Shown here: positions 9,635-17,938 of the stretch, one piece after another | Numbering within the stretch: position 1 is the stretch's first letter | Layout of the letters: every line of letters starts with the position of its first letter | Source of the DNA: Bifidobacterium pullorum subsp. gallinarum | Lineage (GTDB): Bacteria; Actinomycetota; Actinomycetes; Actinomycetales; Bifidobacteriaceae | Reading direction: 5' to 3' | DNA length: 64,000 nt | NCBI RefSeq assembly: GCF_000741215.1 | Contig: NZ_JGYX01000007.1 | Coordinates: forward strand, 166,529 to 230,528 | Notes under the pieces: generated by a model | Databases searched by the model: none | Told to the model about the DNA's origin: nothing | The model's input: the letters and a program-made list of their open reading frames with translations, nothing else | Position numbers and translations under genes: made by a program

Positions 9635-11029
9635 ATGGTGGGGTTCATCGGACGCGAGACCGAGTTGCGGATGCTGCAGCGCCGTTATGATAGCGGGAAG
9701 TCCGAGTGCGTCGTTGTGTACGGGCGTCGCCGGATCGGCAAAACGGCTCTGATCAATCGATTCGTTCAAGACAAGCCCGCCATCTTCTATACCGCCACCG
9801 AGAACGGCGCTGAACGCAACCTTAAAGGGCTCAGCGCCAGCATCGCGCGGTACCGCAACGGGCTGAACAGCGTGGGCTCGCCCGTGTATGAGGACTACAG
9901 GGATGCGTTCGAGGATGTGTTCCGCATGGCCGAACGCGATCGTCTCATCCTGGTCATTGACGAATACCCGTATCTGGCCAAGGCGGAGCCGATGGTGTCC
10001 TCACTGCTCCAGCAGTTGATCGACCAACATCATGGAACAGGTAAGCTCATGCTCATCCTCTCCGGGTCGAGTATGAGTTTCATGGAGCGCCAGGTGCTGG
10101 GGTATCAGAGCCCGTTGTACGGGCGTCGGACCGCGCAGATCAAGGTGATGCCGTTCGACTATCGCGAAAGCCGTGGTTTCGTGCCCGATATGGGCAAGGA
10201 GGACGCCGCCGTGGTGTATGGGATAACGGGCGGCATCCCCCAATATCTCATCCAGTTCGATGACGGCGTGAGCCTGGAGGAAAACCTGCGTTGGAACGTG
10301 TTGGACCCTTCGGCCTACCTCTTTGAAGAGCCCGGCAAGCTGCTGCAGGAGGAGCTGCGGAAGCCGGCTGAGTACAACAACATCATCCAGACCATCGCGT
10401 CAGGGGCGAGCAGCGGCGTCAAGATAGCCAACGGCTCCCATATCGAACAAACCGTGCTCTCCCATTATCTGCGCAACCTGTCGGATCTGCACATCATCGT
10501 CAAGGAGACACCTTATCCCGAGGGGAGCCGTCGCGGCATCTGGCGGATCGAGGACCTGCTCTTTCGTTTCTGGTATCGGTATATCCCCGACAATATGTCA
10601 CTGATCGAGTCGGGACATGCCGATATCGCCGTCCAGCTCATCATGAAGGATCTGCCGAACTACATGGGCGGCGTGTTCGAGGACATATGCCGCCAGTGGC
10701 TATGGGCCAATACTGCAACCGACCGGGTGCCGTTCCTGCTCACCCATATGGGCCGATGGTGGGGAGGCGATCCGCGAACCAAGCGGCAGGAGGAGATCGA
10801 CATCGTCGCGGACGGCAAGCCGTCCGGCCGCCGTCTGTATTGCGAATGCAAATGGCGCGGCAAATCGACCGATATCCCCGAGCTTGAGCAGTTGCGGTAC
10901 CGCAGTGCGCTGGTGGATATGGAGCGCAAGGACTACATGTTGTTCTCCAAAGCCGGGTTCACCGACCGACTTCGGGCGCGTGCGGCGGAGGACGGGAACG
11001 TGCGATTGGTGTCGTTCGCGGATATGTGA
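9635..11029 (+). CDS. AAA ATPase with DUF234-type C-terminal domain
   Basis: A 464-residue ATPase of the ATPase_2/DUF234 group (archaeal-type AAA). Walker A is YGRRRIGKTAL near residue 26 and Walker B is LVIDEYPYL near residue 107. Sensor-1 is LSGSSMSFME. The C-terminus, ending in a restriction-endonuclease-like CECKWRGK, is the usual DUF234 layout. The start at 9635 is fixed by AGAAAGG. The gene lies between two copies of the GDPD 3' end and two related palindromes, with its own AT-rich promoter, so it looks like an inserted single-gene cassette. The function is unresolved. It is only distantly similar to the first ATPase in the window. Confidence 0.85.
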   Translation: MVGFIGRETELRMLQRRYDSGKSECVVVYGRRRIGKTALINRFVQDKPAIFYTATENGAERNLKGLSASIARYRNGLNSVGSPVYEDYRDAFEDVFRMAERDRLILVIDEYPYLAKAEPMVSSLLQQLIDQHHGTGKLMLILSGSSMSFMERQVLGYQSPLYGRRTAQIKVMPFDYRESRGFVPDMGKEDAAVVYGITGGIPQYLIQFDDGVSLEENLRWNVLDPSAYLFEEPGKLLQEELRKPAEYNNIIQTIASGASSGVKIANGSHIEQTVLSHYLRNLSDLHIIVKETPYPEGSRRGIWRIEDLLFRFWYRYIPDNMSLIESGHADIAVQLIMKDLPNYMGGVFEDICRQWLWANTATDRVPFLLTHMGRWWGGDPRTKRQEEIDIVADGKPSGRRLYCECKWRGKSTDIPELEQLRYRSALVDMERKDYMLFSKAGFTDRLRARAAEDGNVRLVSFADM

Positions 11030-11034
11030 GCCGG

Positions 11035-11075
11035 GCCGAATGTGATGCCTGGTTCGACCACCATATCTTCGGGTC
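11035..11075 (+). pseudogene. Detached 3' fragment of a GDPD gene
   Basis: A 41-bp stretch matches the GDPD gene end at 9306-9346 in 35 of 41 positions and reads AECDAWFDHHIF in the same register. Five of the six differences are synonymous third-position changes. This suggests that the fragment comes from a diverged but functional GDPD allele and did not decay here. It starts 6 bp after the ATPase stop codon. Confidence 0.7.
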
Positions 11076-11095
11076 CTGTTCCCGGACTCTGATAC

Positions 11096-11183
11096 TTTGT
11101 GACTCTGCGATGTCTCGCAAGAATGGCGGAATTTCGCGGCTCTGGGACCATGCATCACAGCCGCGATATCGCAGAGTCACAAA
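11096..11183. repeat. Inverted repeat after the ATPase gene
   Basis: TTTGTGACTCTGCGAT at 11096-11111 is perfectly inverted at 11168-11183 around a 56-nt interior. The motif TTTGTGACTCTG is shared with the palindrome at 9369-9498, so the two structures are probably diverged copies that flank the ATPase cassette. Confidence 0.6.
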
Positions 11184-11212
11184 TGGCCCGGGTGCATCGG
11201 GCGTGGTGTAGC

Positions 11213-11251
11213 AAAAATCCCGGCCACCAGGTATTCGGTAGCCGGGATTTT
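11213..11251 (-). terminator. Rho-independent terminator of upp
   Basis: The 11-bp stem AAAATCCCGGC (11214-11224) with GCCGGGATTTT (11241-11251) is flanked on the left by further A residues. On the minus strand this is a GC stem followed by a T run, placed 20 bp after the upp stop codon. Confidence 0.8.
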
Positions 11252-11270
11252 CCGTAACAGGCGGACAGGC

Positions 11271-11915
11271 TCAGTCGATGACGCCATAAAGGCGGTCGCC
11301 GGCATCGCCCAGACCGGGGACGATGTAGGCCTTCTCGTTGAGGGCCTCGTCCACCGCGCACACCACCACCTTGAAGTCGATGGACGGGTCGATGTTCTTC
11401 TCGACGAATTCGATGCCCTCCGGCGCGGCCAGGATGCACACGGCGGTCACATCCTTGGCGCCGCGCTCGGCCAGGTAGTGCGTGGCGGCGACCAGCGTGC
11501 CGCCGGTGGCGAGCATCGGGTCGATCAGGAAGCACTGGCGGCCGGTCAGATCGTCGGGCAGACGGTTCGCGTAGGTGATCTGCTGCGTGGGATGCTCCTC
11601 GTCGCGCTTCATGCCGAGGAACCCGACCTCGGCGGTCGGCAGCATGCGGGTCATGCCGTCGAGCATGCCCAGGCCGGCACGCAGCACCGGCACGATGATC
11701 GGACGCGGATGGTCGGACAGCTTCTTGCCGACCATCGGGCAGATCGGTGTCTCGATCGGGCAATCCACAACATCGATGTTGCGGGTGGCCTCGTAGGTCT
11801 CGAGCATGACCAGCTCGGAGACGAGTTCGCGGAACGTGGCGGACGAGGTGTTCTTGTCACGCAGGACGGTGAGCTTGTGTTCCACCAGCGGGTGGTCCAA
11901 AACATGAATTTCCAT
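11271..11915 (-). CDS. upp: Uracil phosphoribosyltransferase
   Basis: Salvage enzyme that converts uracil and PRPP to UMP in the cytoplasm. The 214-residue product, starting MEIHVLDHPLVEHKL, has the usual length. The PRPP-binding loop is LIDPMLATGGT near residue 131, and the C-terminal uracil-site region GDAGDRLYG is present. The open frame runs 64 codons further upstream, but that part is not UPRT-like and overlaps the divergent HD gene promoter, so the ATG at 11915 is used. It is monocistronic, with its own terminator. Confidence 0.96.
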   Translation of the reverse strand: MEIHVLDHPLVEHKLTVLRDKNTSSATFRELVSELVMLETYEATRNIDVVDCPIETPICPMVGKKLSDHPRPIIVPVLRAGLGMLDGMTRMLPTAEVGFLGMKRDEEHPTQQITYANRLPDDLTGRQCFLIDPMLATGGTLVAATHYLAERGAKDVTAVCILAAPEGIEFVEKNIDPSIDFKVVVCAVDEALNEKAYIVPGLGDAGDRLYGVID

Positions 11916-12057
11916 ACTTACTAGGGTAAGCCCTCGCAGCATGTTCGGCCATCCCGTGCGAGCCGCGTGCCGCCCGCGGCATACCCGCTTGGGATGGATG
12001 ACGGACCGCCCGGCGCCTGGTCTGCGGAATCCGGAGTTTCGTGCATAGAATGGCGGT

Positions 12058-12846
12058 ATGAGCGGCACCATCCCCACCATGGAACAGATCGACGAACTCC
12101 ACCGCAAGATCGCCCCCTCCCAGGCGGCCTACGACCTGATTCACACGCACTGCGTCATCGTCGCCGACATCGCCCGCCGACTGGCCCGCCGTCGCAACGC
12201 CCTGTTCATGCGCCGCTGCACCCTGCCCGCCGATGCGCCGGAACGGACCGGCTGCTACCCGGAGTCACCGGACCGCGCTCCGGACGCCCCGCATGTGGTT
12301 TTGTCCGAATCCACCGTCACGGCTCCTACGGACGGGGTGAGCGGCGGCACCGTACCGCCGCGCCTCATCGACGAGCGCCTGGTGGTGATCGGCGGCCTGC
12401 TGCACGACATCGGCACCTACCGCGTATTGAAGAAGAAGCATAACGGCAGCAACGGCGAACCGTTGGAGTTCAGCAAGAAACGCTACATCCTGCACGGTCT
12501 GCTCGGTTACGAGTACCTGCTTGAGGAGGGCGTGGACGAGTCGATCGCGCAATTCGCGCGCAACCATACCGGCGTGGGACTCACTCGCGAGAGCGTCATC
12601 GCCCAGGGCCTGCCGCTGCCGCCCGACGACTATGTGCCGCTCAATCTGGAGCAGGAGGCGGTGATGGTGGCGGACAAGTACCACAGCAAATCCGTGCCGC
12701 CGAAGTTCGTGTCCGCCGACGCCTACACGGCCCGCGCCGCCCGCTTCGGCGAGGACAACAAGCGACGCTGGCTCGACCTGGTCCGTGAATACGGCATGCC
12801 CGACGTGCCGGCGCTCGCCGAGCACTGGCACATGCGCATGATCTGA
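12058..12846 (+). CDS. HD domain-containing phosphohydrolase-like protein
   Basis: A 262-residue protein of the HD superfamily. The first metal His is in THCVIVADIA near residue 33, and the HD doublet is in GGLLHDIGTYR near residue 117. The later conserved His and Asp lie around RNHTGVGL and VADKYHS (near residue 205). Members hydrolyse nucleotides or other phosphoesters; the substrate here is unknown. The insert between the first His and the HD doublet (about residues 48-100) is longer than usual, Pro/Arg-rich and probably disordered. The gene is divergent from upp. Confidence 0.85.
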   Translation: MSGTIPTMEQIDELHRKIAPSQAAYDLIHTHCVIVADIARRLARRRNALFMRRCTLPADAPERTGCYPESPDRAPDAPHVVLSESTVTAPTDGVSGGTVPPRLIDERLVVIGGLLHDIGTYRVLKKKHNGSNGEPLEFSKKRYILHGLLGYEYLLEEGVDESIAQFARNHTGVGLTRESVIAQGLPLPPDDYVPLNLEQEAVMVADKYHSKSVPPKFVSADAYTARAARFGEDNKRRWLDLVREYGMPDVPALAEHWHMRMI

Positions 12847-12875
12847 TTGGCGGCTCCCGACGGCACGGTTTGCCG

Positions 12876-13931
12876 TCAGAGCGTGACGGTCTGATCCGCC
12901 GATTCCGCAACGGCGGCGTCCTGCGTCACGACCACCACGCAACGCTTCGGATCGCCGTGCGCGATGCCGCGCAGCAGTTCCATGATGGTGTCGCGCTCGC
13001 CGTCCTCCAGCCCATCCAACGGTTCGTCAAGTACCATGATCTCCGCTTCGCAGCACACCGCGCGTGCGATGGCAACACGACGGCGGTCGACCTCGTTCAG
13101 GGAATCGACGCGGTTGTCCAACAGCGTTTCGTCCAGTCCGGACGCCAGCAGCAGTTCGCGGGCCAACACGGGCTTGGGCTTGAGGAAGTTGCGGTTGGAG
13201 GCGTCCATGGCGTACACGAGGTTCCGCACCGGCGAGAGGTCGCCGCGCACCGCGAACCGTTGCGGCACCAGGCCGATGCGGTGTCCGCGCAGTTCGAGCG
13301 GTTCGATGCTGAGGTACTCCGCGCTGCGGTTCATCAGGTGGCCGGATTCCGGCATCAGCAATCCCGACAGGAGGCCGACCATCGCCGTGCGCGCCATGTC
13401 GTCGCCGTCGGGCACGAGGATGGCGGAGACCGTGCCCGCCTCGAACGCGCAGGTCAGGTGTTCGACGGGGGTGCGGCCGGTTTTGCGGTCGCGGTAGGTC
13501 ACGTCGTGCAGCGACAGCGTGGGGTAGGCGCGCAGCAGGTTGAGATCCTCGTCGCCGACCTTGACCTCACGGTCGATGTGGGTGGAGACGGCCGTGGCGG
13601 ACGAGGCGGAACGCGGGGTTTCGATGTAATCGGGGGATGAATCGTCGTCGGTCGATTCCCGCGGTGTGGCCAGACTGAGCATGGCGTTGACGTGGTCGGC
13701 GTTCGCGGCCACGACGTCCGCGCCGCCGTCCGCCGGTGCCGGCGCGGACGCCGTATCGACTTTGGTCGTCTCGTCGAAATCCACATCGAACGGCAGCTCG
13801 TCCGCATCGGACAGCAGTACGTCGTCCACTGCCTCGTTCACATCCACCGTCGTCTCGTCCGTGGTATCCGCCGCAGCGGTCGTATCCATCGACGTGGTCT
13901 CGTCCATATCCTTCAGTTCCTTGTCGGTCAT
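12876..13931 (-). CDS. ABC-type ATPase-like protein with degenerate catalytic motifs
   Basis: A 351-residue protein. It has an acidic Thr/Asp-rich N-terminal tail of about 110 residues, followed by an ABC ATPase fold. The Walker A position reads VPDGDDMART in place of GxxGxGKS/T, so the catalytic Lys is missing. The signature reads SLNEVDRRRVAIARA in place of LSGGQ. The Walker B and D-loop (IMVLDEPLDGL) are intact. It therefore probably does not hydrolyse ATP by itself. It overlaps the upstream permease gene by 4 bp (ATGA) and has a GGAGGTG ribosome site, so the two are translationally coupled. It may act as a regulatory or structural subunit. Confidence 0.82.
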   Translation of the reverse strand: MTDKELKDMDETTSMDTTAAADTTDETTVDVNEAVDDVLLSDADELPFDVDFDETTKVDTASAPAPADGGADVVAANADHVNAMLSLATPRESTDDDSSPDYIETPRSASSATAVSTHIDREVKVGDEDLNLLRAYPTLSLHDVTYRDRKTGRTPVEHLTCAFEAGTVSAILVPDGDDMARTAMVGLLSGLLMPESGHLMNRSAEYLSIEPLELRGHRIGLVPQRFAVRGDLSPVRNLVYAMDASNRNFLKPKPVLARELLLASGLDETLLDNRVDSLNEVDRRRVAIARAVCCEAEIMVLDEPLDGLEDGERDTIMELLRGIAHGDPKRCVVVVTQDAAVAESADQTVTL

Positions 13932-15265
13932 GCCGTCACCTCCGAACGGGAATCAAACAGCGAGATGCGCCTGAACGCGGCGACGCGCAGCATCGCCACC
14001 AACGCCAGCGCCAGGCAGCAGCCGAGCCCCGCGCCGACCACGGTCCAGACCACGTCGGCCGTCATCGAGGTCGCATGGCCGTCGGCCAACGCGGCGCCCA
14101 GCGGTCCGGCGGCGAATCCGCCGGCCAGTGCGCCGATCGCGAACGCCGGCAGTATCACCATCCATACCTCCAGCATGAACTGCCAGCCGAGACGCGCCTT
14201 GGAGACGCCCACGGTCAGCGCGTACCCGATCTCCTCGCGCCGTCGGAGCCCGTCGGAGACCACCAACGCCACCAGCAGCAGGCCGCCCGCAACCCACAGC
14301 GCGATCATCGTGATCCGCATCGTGTCGTTCAGCGCACCCAGCGGGGCGATCGACTTGCGGTATGCCTCCAACGACGGCGACGAGATCTCATACCCGTCCT
14401 TGAGTTCGGCGTCGGCCTTCTTGGCGGCCTTGACGAACGACTGGTAGTCGTCGGGGCTGGACAGCATGAACATGATGTTGAGATCCGGCTTGGCCCATCC
14501 CGTCTCCTCGCCGGAATCGAGGTTGTTGCTGACAATGAACGTGTACGCGCTCACATAGATGGCGTTCTGCCGGTTGTCCTTGCTCAGCTCGGCGTCATCG
14601 CCACGGCCGGAAGGCGCTTCGTCGTCCACGTATTCGTAGATGCCGCGGACCGTCATCTCCAGCGTGGTGCCGGCATCGGTGGGGTGGCCCACGGTGAACG
14701 TGTCGCCGATCTTCAAACCGTTCGCATCGGCCACTTCGCGCGAAATCAGCGCACCCTTCGGCGCCCGGCCGGCATAGCTCAGATGCTTGCCCTCCACCAC
14801 GCGGTAGCGGCCCAGATCATTGGCGCGCGCCGCATCCAGCGTGTAGAAGCCGCGCAGCGTGAGCTCGCCGCCGGTGTCGTCGGCGCTTGCCTCATCCGCC
14901 GTGCCGACCGGCTTGATCGACTCGCTCTGCCGGACCGGCACCGACTCGGTGACCGTATAGCTGAACTGCAGGCCGGCGGACTGCGCCGCAGTGGCGAACG
15001 CGGTGTAATCGTCCCAGGACATCAGATGATCGTCGGGCCAGGACGGATCCGCGCCGTCTCGTTCCGCGAACCCCTTGTCGGACAGGGTGATGGTGGCGTT
15101 CGCCTGCTGGGCGTCATAGGTGGCGCCGTTCGCGGTCTCGTTCTCCGCGGTCACCGCCAAGCCGAACATCGAACCGAACGTAACGAGCAGGGCGATCAGC
15201 AGGGTCAGCAGCGAGCGCCATTTCCGGCGCATCACGGCGGCCCACGCGTTCTTGAGAACGAACAT
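13928..15265 (-). CDS. FtsX/MacB-like ABC transporter permease
   Basis: A 445-residue membrane protein with one N-terminal helix (about residues 18-38), a large extracytoplasmic region of about 250 residues (MacB-core-like), and three C-terminal helices of the FtsX type, ending in RRISLFDSRSE. The start at 15265 follows GGAGA. It is the partner of the degenerate ATPase directly downstream. The family moves lipoproteins, peptides or antimicrobials, or drives cell-wall hydrolases mechanically. No substrate evidence is present. Confidence 0.85.
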   Translation of the reverse strand: MFVLKNAWAAVMRRKWRSLLTLLIALLVTFGSMFGLAVTAENETANGATYDAQQANATITLSDKGFAERDGADPSWPDDHLMSWDDYTAFATAAQSAGLQFSYTVTESVPVRQSESIKPVGTADEASADDTGGELTLRGFYTLDAARANDLGRYRVVEGKHLSYAGRAPKGALISREVADANGLKIGDTFTVGHPTDAGTTLEMTVRGIYEYVDDEAPSGRGDDAELSKDNRQNAIYVSAYTFIVSNNLDSGEETGWAKPDLNIMFMLSSPDDYQSFVKAAKKADAELKDGYEISSPSLEAYRKSIAPLGALNDTMRITMIALWVAGGLLLVALVVSDGLRRREEIGYALTVGVSKARLGWQFMLEVWMVILPAFAIGALAGGFAAGPLGAALADGHATSMTADVVWTVVGAGLGCCLALALVAMLRVAAFRRISLFDSRSEVTA

Positions 15266-15483
15266 GCGGCATTTCTCCAGTTCTCTCACGGTGCGGCGAA
15301 GGCGATGGCCGTCGCCGCGGGTCAACAGTGGCCGGGCGACCGGCCGCGGCGAGGTGTGCGCGGCGGGTCGCCCGTAGCCACCACTATGGTCAGGCTACGT
15401 GTATGTTATCTTGTGCATTTCTGTTATACCGCTTGGGGAAGTCTGAGAGCGCGCTGGAAGCCGCGGCGGAGAGAGGCATCGGA

Positions 15484-17763
15484 ATGGTGCCGATTGGGCG
15501 GGCCGAGTTCCGTGTGCGGCGATACGATGGCTGGGTGCATGAAGAACGACGGATGACGGGAGTCGAAGCCGTGGCGGATGTGTCGGCGAATAAGGCGGAG
15601 AACGGCAGTGGCGAGGCGTGCAGCGGCGAAGCATCGGCAGGCATCATGCGAACCGTTGTACGGTCGGTTGCCGCGCAAACAGCCGCGGTGCCGGCGATTA
15701 CGATGCGGACTGTGGCGAAACGGATGATGCCCGGTCGATTGCTGCTGCCGATCTGCTCCGTGCTGGGCGTGCTGGCCGCGTTCGCGGTGGTGCTGTTGTG
15801 GTTCCCGCGCGGGGAGGCGGTGTGGGACTATCCGCTGCATCAGATCGATGCCCCGGCGCATTACTATTTCATCCGCAAGATCCTGGACGAAGGGGTCGGG
15901 GCGGCCACCCACCTCTGGCCGAATGACGCGTATTACCCGCCCCTGTTCCACCTGCTGGCGGCGGGTCTGGTGAAGGCCGGCGAGCTGCTGGGGCTGAACG
16001 TGAGCGTCTATGCGGCGTTCAACGTGGTGTGGCTGGTGGGTGCCGGTCTGATCTGGCCGGCGGGCATGCAGATGTTCATCGGATATTGGACGCGGCGGGT
16101 GGACGGCCGTACGCCGTGGCGTCCGTTCTCCAGTGCGATGGCGGTGCTGGTGCCGCTGCTGGCGGTGGTCTCTCCCTGCCATCCGTATCAGATGCTGCAA
16201 TCCGGGCCGTTGCTCGCCTACGGGCTGGCGACCTCGCTACTGCCGTTCTGGATGGTCGCAACGCTGCGGCTGTTCGATGCGATTGCCGCGCGGCAGGGTA
16301 TCGCGCGATGGATGGCCGTCACGGTGCTGACCGGCGGGTTGTGCCTGTTCGCGCATCCGCGCATCGCGTTCACCTGGCTGCTGTTCATGGGGCCGTTCGT
16401 GCTGCTGCGTCTGCCGTGGAAGCTGATCCTGGCCATGGTCGGCGCCGTGGCGGTGTGCGCGGTGGCGTTCCTGCTGTACATGATGTCCTCGTACCAGTCC
16501 GACCGGTATTTCGACCCGTCAAGCTGGTTCCACACCTTCGTGCCGAACCGCACTGTGCCGGAGGCGCTGCGCGTGTATGTGACCGAGAACCTGACGGGCG
16601 TTGCCGGGGCGGTGATGGCCGTGGGCGTGCTGATGGCCGTTCTGGTGGCCGTGGTGGTGATGGTGCGACCGCGATGGTTTGCGGCCGCAGCGGCGTCGAC
16701 GGTGTCCGGTGGTTCCGATGGTGGTCTCGGCGACGGTCGCGATGGTGGAACCGGCGACGGCGTGGGTACCGCATCATCCGGTTGCCGGTCTGCCGTGCGC
16801 TTCTCGGAACGGCCGTTCACCGCTCGCGAGGTGCGCAAGGACGCGATATCACTGCTGCTGGCGTTCCTGCTGAACGGATTGGTCTACGTGTGCTCGACCG
16901 CGTTGACCGGATGGTTCCCGAACATCGTGGCCGCCGCCTGGTACCGGGCGGAGACGCGGCCGTTGACGATGATCCCGCTCGGCGTGGTGCCGCTGATCTG
17001 TTTCGCCGTGTGCATGCTGGCGTGCGTTCGGGGCGGCGCCGGCGGACGCGGTAACGCTGGTGCCGGTATTGGGGCCGGCATGTCTGCGGGAGCGGAGGAC
17101 GTGCTCGCAATCGCCGACGAGCGGACGGGACACAACCACCCGAGATCCGGTCGGACGTATTCGACGCTACCTACGGTCATCGCTGTGGCGCTGGTGACGG
17201 CGTTGACGACGACCTGCCTGTTCACGGACACCACGCGTGCGACGATGAGCGATTCGATCCGAGCCAATTACGAGTTGAGCGACGACCAACCCACCGAACA
17301 ACTCACCAGCACGAAATACGAGATCCTGAAGGACGTGGCGGAAACCGTGGGGGACGAGGCCACCGTGATCTCCGACCCGTTGAACGGTTCGATGTACGGC
17401 ATGGCCGCGTTCGGCACGCAGATGCTGTTCCCAATCTACAATCCGATGGCCGAAAAGAACGGGGCCATCTTCGGACAGGTGGAGCGCACCTTCGACTCCG
17501 GTGACGGCGACGTCCTGCTGGACACGGTCTGCCCGATCAATCCGGAGGAACCCGAGTATTTCCTGACGATGGGGCCGCAGGCGGAGAGTCTGCAGATGTT
17601 CACCTTCAAGGAGCAATACGATCCGTTCCATCGCCAGGATCTGATCGACCGGTATGTGGCGGACGGCACGCTCGTCAAGGTGCGCGACTATTCCGATGCC
17701 GGCGACTATGCCGACGGGTGGGCGCTGTACCGCTTCGGATGCGGGGCTGCGGGCGGCCGGTAA
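15484..17763 (+). CDS. Large polytopic membrane protein, DUF6541-like (GT-C-like)
   Basis: A protein of about 759 residues with roughly ten or more hydrophobic helices and a large C-terminal extracytoplasmic domain. Early in the first loop it has HQIDAPAHYYFIRKILDEG, similar to the acidic loop of GT-C fold glycosyltransferases. It resembles the actinobacterial DUF6541 membrane proteins, and a role in transferring sugars from a lipid carrier is an inference. The start is uncertain: 15484 has a GAGAGAGG ribosome site, while 15403 and 15553 are alternatives. A Gly/Ser-rich cytoplasmic loop and a second low-complexity loop interrupt the helices. Confidence 0.75.
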   Translation: MVPIGRAEFRVRRYDGWVHEERRMTGVEAVADVSANKAENGSGEACSGEASAGIMRTVVRSVAAQTAAVPAITMRTVAKRMMPGRLLLPICSVLGVLAAFAVVLLWFPRGEAVWDYPLHQIDAPAHYYFIRKILDEGVGAATHLWPNDAYYPPLFHLLAAGLVKAGELLGLNVSVYAAFNVVWLVGAGLIWPAGMQMFIGYWTRRVDGRTPWRPFSSAMAVLVPLLAVVSPCHPYQMLQSGPLLAYGLATSLLPFWMVATLRLFDAIAARQGIARWMAVTVLTGGLCLFAHPRIAFTWLLFMGPFVLLRLPWKLILAMVGAVAVCAVAFLLYMMSSYQSDRYFDPSSWFHTFVPNRTVPEALRVYVTENLTGVAGAVMAVGVLMAVLVAVVVMVRPRWFAAAAASTVSGGSDGGLGDGRDGGTGDGVGTASSGCRSAVRFSERPFTAREVRKDAISLLLAFLLNGLVYVCSTALTGWFPNIVAAAWYRAETRPLTMIPLGVVPLICFAVCMLACVRGGAGGRGNAGAGIGAGMSAGAEDVLAIADERTGHNHPRSGRTYSTLPTVIAVALVTALTTTCLFTDTTRATMSDSIRANYELSDDQPTEQLTSTKYEILKDVAETVGDEATVISDPLNGSMYGMAAFGTQMLFPIYNPMAEKNGAIFGQVERTFDSGDGDVLLDTVCPINPEEPEYFLTMGPQAESLQMFTFKEQYDPFHRQDLIDRYVADGTLVKVRDYSDAGDYADGWALYRFGCGAAGGR

Positions 17764-17938
17764 TCGGCCGGCAGTCCCTGACACCTCCTGCGCATGGTGG
17801 ATAAGTATAACTTCATCCACATATCCACAGATTTCCGAAGGCCTGTGGCAACGCGGATCGCGGTGTGCCAGAGTGTCCTGTACGCGCCGATCGGCCGGAC
17901 CGTCCGGCAGTCGCATATGGCGCGGCAAAGGGGACATC

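Noticed and set aside
13736..15556. A 606-codon + strand frame over the FtsX permease
   Set aside because: Arg/His/Gln-rich shadow with no family features, while the opposite strand carries a clear permease and ATPase-like pair.
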